Assembly: GCA_039934635.1 (NCBI GenBank)
Contig: JBDTLT010000048.1
Span: 1-29,761 of the forward strand
Direction: 5' to 3'
Length of the DNA: 29,761 bases
Source of the DNA: DATLFA01 sp039934635
Lineage (GTDB): Bacteria; Actinomycetota; Acidimicrobiia; Acidimicrobiales; WLNW01
Below the pieces are notes generated by a model. The model was not told the origin of the DNA. It saw nothing but the letters and a program-made list of their open reading frames with translations, and did not search any database. The translations under genes and the position numbers were made by a program. Numbering within the stretch: position 1 is the stretch's first letter; each line of letters begins with the position of its first letter. Shown piece after piece: positions 15,049 to 22,450 of the stretch.

Positions 15049-15969
15049 ATGGGTATATGTGAGGGACGTACCGCGATCGTGACCGGGGCCGGGCGCGGCA
15101 TCGGCCGCTCGCACGCGCTGGCCTTCGCTACCGAGGGCGCGAATGTCGTCGTGAACGATGTCGACCGCGAGGTCGCGCAGTCGGTCGTCGACGAGATCGT
15201 CGCCAGTGGTGGTGCGGCGACGGCCAATTCCGACGATGTCGGATCGTGGAGCGGTGCCGAGGCGATGGTGCAGACCGCCATCGATACGTTCGGTCGTCTC
15301 GACACGCTCGTGTGCAACGCGGGCAACCTGCGCGACCGCATGCTCGTCAACATGACCGAGGAAGACTGGGACTCGGTCATTCACGTGCACTTGAAGGGTC
15401 ACTTCGCTCCGCTGCGCCACGCGGCCGCGTACTGGCGCGATCGCAGCAAGGCCGGTGAGCAAGTCAAGGGGCGAGTGGTCTTCACCACGTCGGGCTCTGG
15501 TCTGTTCGGCAACATCGCGCAGGCCAACTATGTGTCGGCCAAGGCCGCCATCGCGATCCTGGGTCGTTCGGCGGCGGCCGAACTCAAGCGCTACGACGTC
15601 ACGGTCAATGTCATCGGCCCCGTCGCCCGCACGCGTATGAACGACAGTCTCGAGCGCTACAAGAAGCCGACCGAGCCCGTTGCGTTCGATGCGCTCGACC
15701 CCGACAACGTGTCGCCGTTGATCGTGTGGTTGGGCAGTGACGACTGCGATGTCAGCGGTGAGATCTTCGAGATGACCGGTGGCCGACTCGGCGTCTTCGA
15801 AGCGGCGCGCCGCGGACCGTTCGTCGAACGAGAGTCGCGCTGGACGCCGGCCGAGGTCGGCCCGGCGGCGCGCCGTCTCGTGGCCGAGCGCTACTTCGTG
15901 CCGGTCGCGGGCACGCCCGAGTTCGCGGCATGGCACCCGATACCGATGCAGATCGACGCACCGAAATAG
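15049..15969 (+). CDS. Short-chain dehydrogenase/reductase, MFE-2-like (3-hydroxyacyl-CoA dehydrogenase type)
   Basis: A 306-aa SDR. It has cofactor loop TGAGRGIG (12-19), an acidic residue after strand 2 (NDVD, favouring NAD), the NAG motif, and a catalytic triad inferred as S148, Y161 and K165 (YVSAK). The segment SGLFGNIAQANYVSAKAA closely matches the dehydrogenase domain of multifunctional enzyme type 2, which oxidises (3R)-hydroxyacyl-CoA in beta-oxidation of bulky or branched acyl-CoAs. A C-terminal extension beyond residue 250 (RRGPFVERESRWTPAEVG) is also typical of that group. ATG 15049 is preferred over ATG 15040 because the AGGAG at 15034-15038 is too close to the earlier one. It lies between the class II aldolase and an alpha/beta hydrolase on the same strand. 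Confidence 0.88.
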   Translation: MGICEGRTAIVTGAGRGIGRSHALAFATEGANVVVNDVDREVAQSVVDEIVASGGAATANSDDVGSWSGAEAMVQTAIDTFGRLDTLVCNAGNLRDRMLVNMTEEDWDSVIHVHLKGHFAPLRHAAAYWRDRSKAGEQVKGRVVFTTSGSGLFGNIAQANYVSAKAAIAILGRSAAAELKRYDVTVNVIGPVARTRMNDSLERYKKPTEPVAFDALDPDNVSPLIVWLGSDDCDVSGEIFEMTGGRLGVFEAARRGPFVERESRWTPAEVGPAARRLVAERYFVPVAGTPEFAAWHPIPMQIDAPK

Positions 15970-15980
15970 GGCCTCGGTCC

Positions 15981-16763
15981 ATGCCGAAGATCTCGCGCAA
16001 CGGTGTCGATCTGGCCTACGTCGAGCAAGGCGCGGGCGAGCCGGCGATCCTCCTGTTGCACGGCATGGCGTGCGTACACGAGCACATGATGCCGTTGGTC
16101 GACGCGTTCGCGCCGACGCACCGCTGTGTCGCGTTCGACCTGCGCGGCCACGGTGAGAGCAGCGCGCCGCACGACGCGTATTCCGCCGACGACTTCGGGG
16201 CGGACATTGCGTTCTTCATCGACGAGCTCGGTCTCGATCGACCGATTCTGATCGGCCACAGCTTCGGCGGGTCGGTGGCGCTGATCTACGCCCGGGCCCA
16301 CCCGGAGCGCGTTCGCGGGCTGGTGATGCTCGACTCGGGCCTACGGTCGAGGGCAACGATCGGCGCCGATCTCAATCCGTTCTACGACGCGTTGCGCGCC
16401 GCGACGCCTGAGCAATACAAGGTGATCGTCGAAGACTTCTGCATGACGCGGCTCTTCGACCCTGTCGACGATCAGGTCGTCGCCCGGCGCATCGCGCAGC
16501 AGATGGCGCAAGTGCCGGCGCACGTGTTCCTCTCGATGGCCGCGACGGTGACCGCGTTCGACAGCGCCGACACCGCGCGGGCGTGCACGGTGCCGTCGTT
16601 GATCATCCAGTCGTGCCAACCGTTCGTTGATCCTGTCGAGCTCGCCACGCTGCCGTCGAATTGGCACGAGGGACGCGTCGTCGGCGCGGGGCACTTCATC
16701 CAGCTACTTGCGCCCGATCAGGTGATCCCGATGGTGCGACGGTTCCTCGAACTCGCGGGCTGA
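15981..16763 (+). CDS. Alpha/beta-hydrolase-fold protein (second)
   Basis: A 260-aa alpha/beta hydrolase starting at ATG 15981, 11 bases after the SDR. Visible elements are the oxyanion segment LLLHGMA, FDLRGHGES (52-60), nucleophile S94 in GHSFGG, and a late His in VGAGHFIQLLAP. The acid position is less clear because the usual GDxD strand is IQSCQPFVDP here, where the Asp is the likely candidate. Length and cap size fit small esterases, lactonases and haloperoxidase- or CarC-like hydrolases. It is the last gene of the plus-strand unit and converges on the enolase-superfamily gene across 21 bases that hold no obvious terminator. Its upstream neighbours suggest hydrolysis of an ester, lactone or beta-diketone in the same pathway. 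Confidence 0.87.
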   Translation: MPKISRNGVDLAYVEQGAGEPAILLLHGMACVHEHMMPLVDAFAPTHRCVAFDLRGHGESSAPHDAYSADDFGADIAFFIDELGLDRPILIGHSFGGSVALIYARAHPERVRGLVMLDSGLRSRATIGADLNPFYDALRAATPEQYKVIVEDFCMTRLFDPVDDQVVARRIAQQMAQVPAHVFLSMAATVTAFDSADTARACTVPSLIIQSCQPFVDPVELATLPSNWHEGRVVGAGHFIQLLAPDQVIPMVRRFLELAG

Positions 16764-16784
16764 CCCGCATCACACAACCAGTCG

Positions 16785-17888
16785 TTACGCAACCAGCACG
16801 GTGGCGTTGTCGATGACGTCCCAGTCGATGGTGATGCCGAGGCCGGCGCCGGCGGGTGCGTGTACGTAACCGTCGCCGTCGGGCTCGATCGTCGTCGCCA
16901 TACCGAAGTCGAGCCAACCCTTGGGTTCGGGTACTTCGAAGAAGCGACAATTGGCGGCGCTGAGACTCCAGTGCAGGTGCGCCGCTTGCACGAGCGTCGA
17001 ACCGTAACAACGCGGTTCGAGGCGGCGCGAAAACGATTCGACCATCGCGCCCGCTTTGCGCAACGTGGTGACGCCTCCCTGCACGTCGGCCGCGCAGCGC
17101 ACGATGTCGACGGCGCCGTGGCGCACCAACTCGGCGTAGTCGCGCAGGCCGCGCACGCGCACTTCGCCGTTGGCGATCGGCACGTCGAGGGCACGGCAGA
17201 GCTCGGCGTAGCCTTCGACGTCATCGTCGGGGAGCGGCGCTTCGAACCATTCGAACTCGAGCTCGTCGAGGGCGCGGCCGACGCGCAGTGCACCCTGCCG
17301 GTCGTAGCTGTTGACCGGGTCGAGGATCAGGGCGAAGTCGGCGCCGACGGCGTGGCGCATGGCGCGGCACGACTCGATGTCGCGCGCCGGCACGTCGAAC
17401 GTGTGCAACTTGTAGCCGTGCATGCCGCGCGCCTTTGCCGCGAGTGCGGCCTCTGCCGCGGCCTCGGGCGATGGTTGCGCGAGGCCCGATGCATAGGCAG
17501 GGATCCGTGAGCGGTGCTCACCGAGCAGTTGGTACAGCGGCAGGTCGACCGACTTGGCCGCGAGATCCCACAGCGCGATGTCGGTTGCGCTCGCCGCGGC
17601 GCGGATCGACGTGAAGTAACCGAGATGCTGGATCGACTGCCACAGCGCTTCGCGCTCGGTGACATTGTGGCCGACGACGATGGGGCGGATGAATTGCGTG
17701 ATTGCATCGGCGACCTCGTGGCGTCCGCCGGGTAACCACGTCGACGCGTAACCCTCGCGACCGTCGGCGTCGACGACCCGCACCAGGTTGATGACCGCTT
17801 CGAATTCGGGCAGCTGCGCGTTCCACTTGAGCCGTATGTCGGGGACGACCACGACACGGACATCGACGGTGGTGATCGGCGGGGTCAC
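16785..17888 (-). CDS. Mandelate racemase/muconate lactonizing enzyme-family protein (enolase superfamily)
   Basis: A 367-aa enolase-superfamily enzyme. The N-terminal capping domain (about 1-125) ends with ALWDLAAKSVDLPLYQLLG, a hallmark. The barrel follows with K160-L-H162 at the position of the usual KxK base motif, and metal ligands D190 (LILDPVNSYD), E216 (EWFEAPL) and E242 (IANGEV). D268 or nearby and a later His could supply the opposite-face base. Replacing the second Lys by His is uncommon and leaves the racemase/dehydratase/cycloisomerase question open. The GTG start lies one base after the end of the crotonase gene, so the gene is the promoter-distal member of a three-gene operon. 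The probable reaction is proton abstraction next to a carboxylate. Confidence 0.88.
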   Translation of the reverse strand: MTPPITTVDVRVVVVPDIRLKWNAQLPEFEAVINLVRVVDADGREGYASTWLPGGRHEVADAITQFIRPIVVGHNVTEREALWQSIQHLGYFTSIRAAASATDIALWDLAAKSVDLPLYQLLGEHRSRIPAYASGLAQPSPEAAAEAALAAKARGMHGYKLHTFDVPARDIESCRAMRHAVGADFALILDPVNSYDRQGALRVGRALDELEFEWFEAPLPDDDVEGYAELCRALDVPIANGEVRVRGLRDYAELVRHGAVDIVRCAADVQGGVTTLRKAGAMVESFSRRLEPRCYGSTLVQAAHLHWSLSAANCRFFEVPEPKGWLDFGMATTIEPDGDGYVHAPAGAGLGITIDWDVIDNATVLVA

Positions 17889-17889
17889 G

Positions 17890-18714
17890 TCAACGGCCTT
17901 TGAACGATGGGGTCCGGCGCTCGACGAAGCTCATGAGTCCTTCACGAGCGTCTTCCGTACGTGCGTTGGCGGCCTGGTAAAACGCTTCGAGTTCGAGGCT
18001 CGTGTCCAGGTCGACGGTGAGCGAGCGGTGTATCAAGGCCTTGGTCAAGCCGATGGCCTGCGTCGGTCCGGCGGCCAGTCGATGGGCGAGGGCCTGGGTC
18101 GTTGCCATCAGTTCGGCGCCGGGCACCACGCGATTGACGAGACCGATGCGTTCGGCGTCGGCCGCGCCGAGATCGTCGCCGAGGAACAGCAATTCCTTCG
18201 CGCGGTTGAGGCCGACGAGGCGCGGTAACAAGAAGGCCGCACCTCCGTCGGGGACGATGCCGCGCCGGGCGAACACCTGCACGAAGCGCGCGTCTTCGGC
18301 CGCGACGAGAAGATCGCACGCCAGCGCCATCTGCACGCCGACGCCGGCGGCCACGCCGTTTATGGCACCGACGATCGGCTTGTTGCAGTCGAGCATGGCG
18401 CGGATGAGGTCGTGGGCGCCGTCGGCCATCGAGCGGGCGGCCTCGAGCGGTTCGGGCGGGGGACCGTTCGTGCCACGGCTCGAGCGCAGGTCGGCGCCCG
18501 AGCAAAAGCCGCGACCGGCCCCGGTCAACACGATGGCGCGCGTGTCGTCACGGGTCGAGCATTCGGTGAACAGCGCCTTGAGTCGCCGGCGGTTGGCGAC
18601 GGTGAGCGCGTTGAGCACTTCGGGCCGATCGAGGGTGATCCACGCGACGTTCTGCGCGTCGATCTCGAAGCGGACCTCGTTGTCGTTCTGTGCGGTTTGC
18701 GGCGTGGCGGTCAT
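17890..18714 (-). CDS. Enoyl-CoA hydratase/isomerase-family protein (crotonase fold, PaaG-like active site)
   Basis: A 274-aa crotonase. It has LDRPEVLNAL (28-37), oxyanion-hole segments GFCSGADL (69-76) and NGVAAGVGV (119-127), and the late GLVNRVVP motif. At the catalytic loop it reads ARRGIVPDGG (149-158) with D156. The first hydratase glutamate appears to be missing, while an Asp here is the arrangement of PaaG-type isomerases. Isomerase or ring-oxepin chemistry is therefore as likely as simple hydration. The frame stays open into the upstream gene, but ATG 18714 is the sensible start: it lies two bases after the CMD-like stop and begins the normal N-terminus. Middle gene of the minus-strand operon. 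Confidence 0.9.
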   Translation of the reverse strand: MTATPQTAQNDNEVRFEIDAQNVAWITLDRPEVLNALTVANRRRLKALFTECSTRDDTRAIVLTGAGRGFCSGADLRSSRGTNGPPPEPLEAARSMADGAHDLIRAMLDCNKPIVGAINGVAAGVGVQMALACDLLVAAEDARFVQVFARRGIVPDGGAAFLLPRLVGLNRAKELLFLGDDLGAADAERIGLVNRVVPGAELMATTQALAHRLAAGPTQAIGLTKALIHRSLTVDLDTSLELEAFYQAANARTEDAREGLMSFVERRTPSFKGR

Positions 18715-18716
18715 CG

Positions 18717-19145
18717 TCAGCTTTCGCCCCCCGGGCCGCTTTTGCCGCCTTCGGCGGCCTCGGCGCGCTTGAGCTCTTCGACGAAGATCGGCAGGCCCAC
18801 CGTCAGCGAATGCACGCCGAGCACGCTCACGAGTTGGAACACTTCCATGATCTCCTGGCGGGTGGCGCCGAACTTGAGCGCTTGGCGGATGTGGGCCCGC
18901 ACGCCGGGCATGTACATGTGCGTCACGCTGGCGTTGAGGCCGATGGCGATCAGCTCTTTGGTCTTGGGGTCGAGCGCGCCGTGATGCCAGGGCACCGACG
19001 AGAACTTTTCGTACTGCTCGAAGAAGTCGAGATCGAGGCCGATGATCTCGTCCCACACCTCGTCGAAATAGCCGCGGCCTTGGCGGAACGCTTCCTTCAG
19101 GGCCTCCTTACGCTCTTCGAAGGGGAGATCTTCGGTGTTCGTCAT
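18717..19145 (-). CDS. Carboxymuconolactone decarboxylase (CMD/AhpD-fold) protein
   Basis: A 142-aa all-helical CMD-fold protein. ATG 19145 follows a GAAAGAGA ribosome-binding site. The CMD core runs from LDPKTKELIAIGLNASVTHMYMPGVRAHIRQALKFGATRQEIMEVFQL to VLGVHSLTVGLP. There is no CxxC, so it is not an AhpD-type peroxidase, and the conserved His (H in RAH) is kept. The N-terminal half (EVWDEIIGLDLDFFEQYEKFSS) is typical of family members encoded next to dehydrogenases and crotonases. It is the first gene of the CMD, crotonase, enolase-superfamily operon, where the gaps are only 1-2 bases. Decarboxylation or lactone handling is plausible, but some CMD proteins have no known enzyme activity. 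Confidence 0.88.
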   Translation of the reverse strand: MTNTEDLPFEERKEALKEAFRQGRGYFDEVWDEIIGLDLDFFEQYEKFSSVPWHHGALDPKTKELIAIGLNASVTHMYMPGVRAHIRQALKFGATRQEIMEVFQLVSVLGVHSLTVGLPIFVEELKRAEAAEGGKSGPGGES

Positions 19146-19188
19146 CGGGTCTCTTTCGTTCGGCGGGTCGTCCCGGGCGGCTGTTCGC

Positions 19189-19240
19189 CCCGCATTCTTG
19201 GCGGCCCCAGCCGTTGTTGCCACCGCCAACGGGATGCGGG
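19189..19240. repeat. Two-part stem-loop in the divergent region upstream of the CMD operon
   Basis: CCCGCAT (19189-19195) pairs with ATGCGGG (19234-19240). Inside it, TTGGCGG (19198-19204) pairs with CCGCCAA (19223-19229), leaving an 18-base loop and a small internal loop. It lies 44 bases upstream of the minus-strand CMD start and just before the plus-strand Imm74-like gene. It may be an operator, a leader hairpin or a terminator remnant. Only the symmetry is directly seen. Confidence 0.4.
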
Positions 19241-19270
19241 TACGTCGGCGTGCATGCCAAACTTCACGCA

Positions 19271-19609
19271 ATGGGGTTTCGTCGCGTCGCACCACAGGTG
19301 GTTGAGCACTCTGACGGCTACCGCGTGCAGAGCGGTGGCCGGCTCCATGTCGACTACCTCGAAGGCGCTCGGACCGCGCGAATCGACGTTGAACATGGCC
19401 TCGACACGATCTCGATGTACCCCAGATCGATCCGATGGATTGCTCCGATCGAAGGCGCGCTGACCGACGCAGAGGGCCGTCTTGTGGTCGATCGCATTCG
19501 CGCGGGTCTCGAGGCCATGGGTAGTCGTTGTGATGTCGCAACGGCGGCACAGGAAGCCCACGGACCAACCGTCATTCCCAGAAGCGAATACCGCGCCCCG
19601 CGCGCTTAG
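19271..19609 (+). CDS. Small protein resembling immunity protein 74 (Imm74-like)
   Basis: A 112-aa protein on the plus strand, wedged between two minus-strand operons. The segment GGRLHVDYLEGARTARIDVE, then DTISMYPRSIRWIAP and LTDAEGRLVVDRIRAGLEAMG, has the strand pattern, tryptophan position and C-terminal helix that I associate with Imm74 proteins of polymorphic-toxin systems. No toxin gene adjoins it. Codon use is softer (more A/T at third positions) than in neighbouring catabolic genes, suggesting a different history. The start is uncertain: ATG 19271 has no ribosome-binding site, and in-frame GTG 19250 and TTG 19214 are alternatives. The family call comes from memory of the pattern and is tentative, but the region does look protein-coding. 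Confidence 0.55.
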   Translation: MGFRRVAPQVVEHSDGYRVQSGGRLHVDYLEGARTARIDVEHGLDTISMYPRSIRWIAPIEGALTDAEGRLVVDRIRAGLEAMGSRCDVATAAQEAHGPTVIPRSEYRAPRA

Positions 19610-19613
19610 ACGA

Positions 19614-20015
19614 TCAGGCCTCGGACCTGGCGTCGCGAAGCGCCGCGTTGTTGCTGTCGAAGTACTCGCGCCACGCAGTGATCTTGCCGTCGCGGAACTC
19701 GGTGACGCCGACGATCGGCAGTGGACCGACGCGCGATCCGTCGGGACGCACCAGCCAGTCGATCCGCTCGGTGCAGACGATGTCGCCGGCCGCGACGACA
19801 TTGCGAAAGTCGATGTCGACGTTGACGAAGCCCATTGCGCCCATCGCGTTGAACAACTCGGCGGCTTCATCGGGCCCCGTCGTCGTCGGAAAGCCGGTCT
19901 GTTCCCACACGCAACCCTCGGCGAAGTACCTGCGCGTCGCGGCCTTGGCCGCGTCGGCACCCTCGCCCCACGACTCGAGCACCGCGCGCATCACGTCTTC
20001 GTTGGTGCCGGCCAC
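19614..20015 (-). CDS. Limonene-1,2-epoxide hydrolase-like / SnoaL-type NTF2-fold protein
   Basis: A 133-aa NTF2-fold protein. GTG 20015 follows a GAGGAGA ribosome-binding site. The closest recognisable relatives are limonene-1,2-epoxide hydrolases, whose active site uses an Asp-Arg-Asp triad with Tyr and Asn. Here CTERIDWL supplies R84 and D86 and KITAWREYFD supplies W115, with E117 in place of the last Asp. The Tyr-x-Asn segment is W37-E-Q39. Two of three triad residues are kept and one is conservatively changed, so epoxide hydration is possible but not assured; it may instead be an isomerase or cyclase. It lies 30 bases downstream of a small barrel protein in a two-gene operon. Confidence 0.82.
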   Translation of the reverse strand: MAGTNEDVMRAVLESWGEGADAAKAATRRYFAEGCVWEQTGFPTTTGPDEAAELFNAMGAMGFVNVDIDFRNVVAAGDIVCTERIDWLVRPDGSRVGPLPIVGVTEFRDGKITAWREYFDSNNAALRDARSEA

Positions 20016-20045
20016 GTGGTTCTCCTCGAACGCTGTCTCGATTTG

Positions 20046-20330
20046 CTACGGCAACAGGGTGTGCAACTCGATGGCCGTTTCGGTGGGAGGTGCGGTGAAT
20101 CCGCCTTCGATGCCGGCCTGCATGGTGGGGATGAGAACGCCGTCGCGGAACTTCTCCCAGCTCTCCTTGGAGTCGTGGACCGCCATGATCGTCCAGCCGC
20201 CGTCAGACGGGCCGGCCGCGTGAAATATTTGGCCGGCGGGCAAACCACCTGCGGGGTGAACCGCCGCGATCGATGCCTCGTACTCTTCCTTCGTTCCGCC
20301 CGCGAAATGATGCACGATTCCGTACGACAC
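20046..20330 (-). CDS. Small dimeric alpha/beta-barrel-type protein (ABM/EthD-like)
   Basis: A 94-aa protein with GTG 20330 and an AGGGAGA ribosome-binding site six bases upstream. The pattern IVHHFAGGTKEEYEASIAAVHP, then GQIFHAAGPSDGGWTIMAVHDSKESWEKF, is that of the small ferredoxin-like barrels common in actinobacteria (antibiotic-biosynthesis-monooxygenase or EthD-like). The strand GWTIMAVHDS followed by an amphipathic helix is characteristic. No cofactor motif is expected or seen. It is the promoter-proximal gene of a two-gene minus-strand operon with the epoxide-hydrolase-like protein. Stand-alone members are mostly of unknown function, some being cofactor-free oxygenases or ligand-binding proteins. 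Confidence 0.8.
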   Translation of the reverse strand: MSYGIVHHFAGGTKEEYEASIAAVHPAGGLPAGQIFHAAGPSDGGWTIMAVHDSKESWEKFRDGVLIPTMQAGIEGGFTAPPTETAIELHTLLP

Positions 20331-20485
20331 GATGGTCTCCCTCTGTGCGCGTTATTGCGTGGCGGAGACGGTACCTGTTGCAGTCGCGCCCGTCCCGCGC
20401 GAACGCCGAAGCTGATCGCCCGACCAGAGCACGTCGGGCGCCCCAACCTATCGCCTCAGGATACGGCTGCGTTTGGTTCGACAAC

Positions 20486-21220
20486 CTAGCGAGCGATCGC
20501 AATCACGGCGGTGGATGCCCGCGGTTGCCGCGTGCCCGAACGGCTCGAAGGCTGTACGCCGTCGGTGTCAATCGTGTGGATGTTGCGCATCCACACCACG
20601 ATGTCCGCTATTCGTCAGCGGCTCAGGTGAGCACAGTTCGCTTGGTCGCGGATGTCCTCGATACGTGCGACGAGATCAGGTTGCGTGGACAGCGCGTGCC
20701 ACCTGGTTCCCACCATAAGTCTCCGTGCGACGATGGAGTCACGCGCCGGCAGGAGTCTTGGGCGCTTTCGTGCGAGGAGCTTGGGAGTTGCCACTTGCGG
20801 CAGTCCAAGCTCACGCAGCAGCCTGTAGAGGCGTTCGGCCGCGCTTCCCCGGCCGAGCATCTGATCGAACTCGGATCGCGTCATCGTGCGTAGCGCGCGA
20901 TCGACGGAGATGTGGACGAGCAGTGGATCTATGTCTTCGCTTCGAGTCTGCATCGCAATGATGGCCTCTGGTGTGATGGCACCGTTGGTATTGCGACGGA
21001 CGCGATCGACAATATTGTGACTGCGATCAAATCGTCCGAAGTTATCTTGAGGGGATCGACCCGCGATCGCCGAGGGATCGAACTCCGCACCGGCGAACCC
21101 GTCTGCGAAATAGCGCTTGAGAACCGCGACCGGATCATCCTTGGCGCCGAGACGACCCGTGAGTTCGTTCGCTAACCGCGGCGCAAACTGTGCGGAGGCG
21201 GAGTCGTCGCTAATCGACGT
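20486..21220 (-). pseudogene. Degenerate DUF6308-like gene (two frameshifts, one in-frame stop, no usable start)
   Basis: Pieces of one protein are spread over two minus-strand frames. The first piece is DPVAVLKRYFADGFAGAEFD. Near 21055-21075 the homology jumps to another frame, giving DPLKITSDDLIAVTILSIA. Near 20980-20995 it returns to the first frame with ITPEAIIAMQTRSEDIDPLL and later PKLLARKRPRLLPARDSIV. A TGA at 20615-20617 interrupts that frame, but it continues past the stop with RIADIVVWMRNIHT and ends at TAG 20486-20488. KITSDDL, KLLARKRPRLLP and the late VVWM are motifs I associate with DUF6308. No in-frame start is present near the N-terminus, and the nearest GTG (21346) lies inside the neighbouring gene. 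Sequencing error could explain one lesion but hardly all. Function unknown. Confidence 0.65.
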
Positions 21221-21266
21221 TTCGCCGGTGCGAACGCAGCGGCGACGCGGTTCAAGCGAGCCGAAG

Positions 21267-21956
21267 TCACAGCGTGAACACTGAGCCAGTGGCCGTGATG
21301 GAACCCTTGAAGCGGAGGCGAAGTCCGCTCGCGGCTTGATCGACACCGAACACCATCCATCCCCGCCGCGACTCGCCTGGCTGGACATCGCCGTCCACTC
21401 TCGGCAAATCGACGCCGCCAATGGTGATCGTCCAGGGCCTGGCTTGCGAGTCCGTCAACTCTGCGTTGAGCAGGCTAGAGACCGTCACCTTGCTCTTGCC
21501 GGTGTTCTTGACCGTGATCTCAGTCGCGACGTAGCGCTGTCCGGTGCTCGGTCGATCGAACTGATTGGTTGAGGTGAAAGGGTCCTTGACCGTGTTCAAC
21601 GTGACATCGAGATCCGAGGAATGTGCCGTCTGTCCGATCGCGTAAACGTCTTGACCGCCAGGAGTCGTTCCGCCATTCGCCCCAGTCGTTGCCGTGGCAG
21701 CAACAGTCGTGCCGGAGTTCGTGGCGGTCGTCGCCTTCTTGCTTCCGCCCGCGCTACCAGCGATCGCCGCGATGATGAGTACCGCCGCGACACCGAGCAC
21801 CCAGAAGCGCTTCTTCTTGAACCATGGTCGCAGGGCCTTCGCTCGTGCTTTCTCGGCCTTCGCGGCGGCGTTGACTTCCTTGTGAGTCAGGGGCACCGAT
21901 GGGGACGGCGGTGGCGGTGGCGGTGGCGCGGGCGTACTGGTGGTTGGGTGCGACAT
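21267..21956 (-). CDS. Membrane-anchored DUF4352-like protein
   Basis: A 229-aa protein with a cytoplasmic Pro-rich N-terminus (residues about 8-21) and a Lys/Ala/Arg-rich stretch ending in KKKRF. One transmembrane segment follows (FWVLGVAAVLIIAAIAG, about 51-67), then a Thr/Gly/Ala-rich linker and an extracellular beta-sandwich. The sandwich (DVYAIGQTAHSSDLDVTLNT, RYVATEITVKNTGKSKVTV, and GWMVFGVDQAA near the end) fits DUF4352, an immunoglobulin-like domain common on actinobacterial surfaces. GGAGG eight bases before the ATG is a clear ribosome-binding site. It is the only obvious intact minus-strand gene here. The degraded DUF6308-like gene follows directly downstream. Confidence 0.85.
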   Translation of the reverse strand: MSHPTTSTPAPPPPPPPSPSVPLTHKEVNAAAKAEKARAKALRPWFKKKRFWVLGVAAVLIIAAIAGSAGGSKKATTATNSGTTVAATATTGANGGTTPGGQDVYAIGQTAHSSDLDVTLNTVKDPFTSTNQFDRPSTGQRYVATEITVKNTGKSKVTVSSLLNAELTDSQARPWTITIGGVDLPRVDGDVQPGESRRGWMVFGVDQAASGLRLRFKGSITATGSVFTL

Positions 21957-22450
21957 TGGGGGGTCCTCCGGTGTGGAGCGTTGAGGGCCTCATCGAAGTC
22001 CCCGAGGTGTCACCGAGTTGGTGCCAGGGCCGCGTGATCAGACTATGTCCCATCAACACAAGCGCTCGTACACTGCTCGTCGGCCGCAAGCCACGCTTTA
22101 TGAGCACAACCTCGGGCCGGAACGTGCGGCGACCTCGTCGGGCATGATCGTGCGCTCTTCGAGCTGCTAGGGGCATCGTGAGGAAGTTCGTCGGTCGGCC
22201 CGGAGACTTGCCCTCTCCGGCCTCGCCCGGCCGACGGCATTCGCCTCGCTAGCGTTACGGGCATGATCAAGCAGGCCGACGTGGCCGAGTGCGCCGAGCA
22301 ACTGCGACTCGTGAGAGTCTCGCTGCGGCTCGATGGCTTGTCGAACGGCGAATGAACCAGGTGGGCATACCCCGGCGCAGCGCGGACGTCGCAAGCCCGC
22401 TTCCTCGGTGGTGGTCACGATCGGTGTGGCAGCGTCTGTGAGGTCGTGCG
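21957..22450. other. 494-bp intergenic region, largely without recognised genes
   Basis: The stretch lies between divergent genes (DUF4352-like, minus; DUF4304-like, plus). Frames on both strands are short or have shadow-like composition. The only item I can point to is a 30-codon ORF at 22263-22355 behind a TAGCGT hexamer. It shows no RNA gene, repeat array or transposon end that I recognise. It may hold remnants of lost genes, in keeping with the pseudogene nearby. Confidence 0.5.
22263..22355 (+). CDS. Possible 30-aa leaderless small ORF
   Basis: ATG 22263 opens a 30-codon frame (begins MIKQADVAECAEQLRLVRVS) ending in TGA. TAGCGT (22250-22255) lies seven bases upstream, near the spacing seen at other leaderless starts in the window. 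The product has helix-forming composition but no known motif. It could equally be the 5' stub of a decayed gene or chance. Confidence 0.2.
   Translation: MIKQADVAECAEQLRLVRVSLRLDGLSNGE

Noticed and set aside
18717..19145. AhpD-type peroxidase
   Set aside because: The CxxC redox motif is absent, so only the CMD fold can be claimed.
20615..21421. Intact 268-aa minus-strand protein
   Set aside because: Its N-terminal 50 residues are a frame shadow of the DUF4352-like gene, and the homologous core switches frame and passes a stop, so it is better called a pseudogene.
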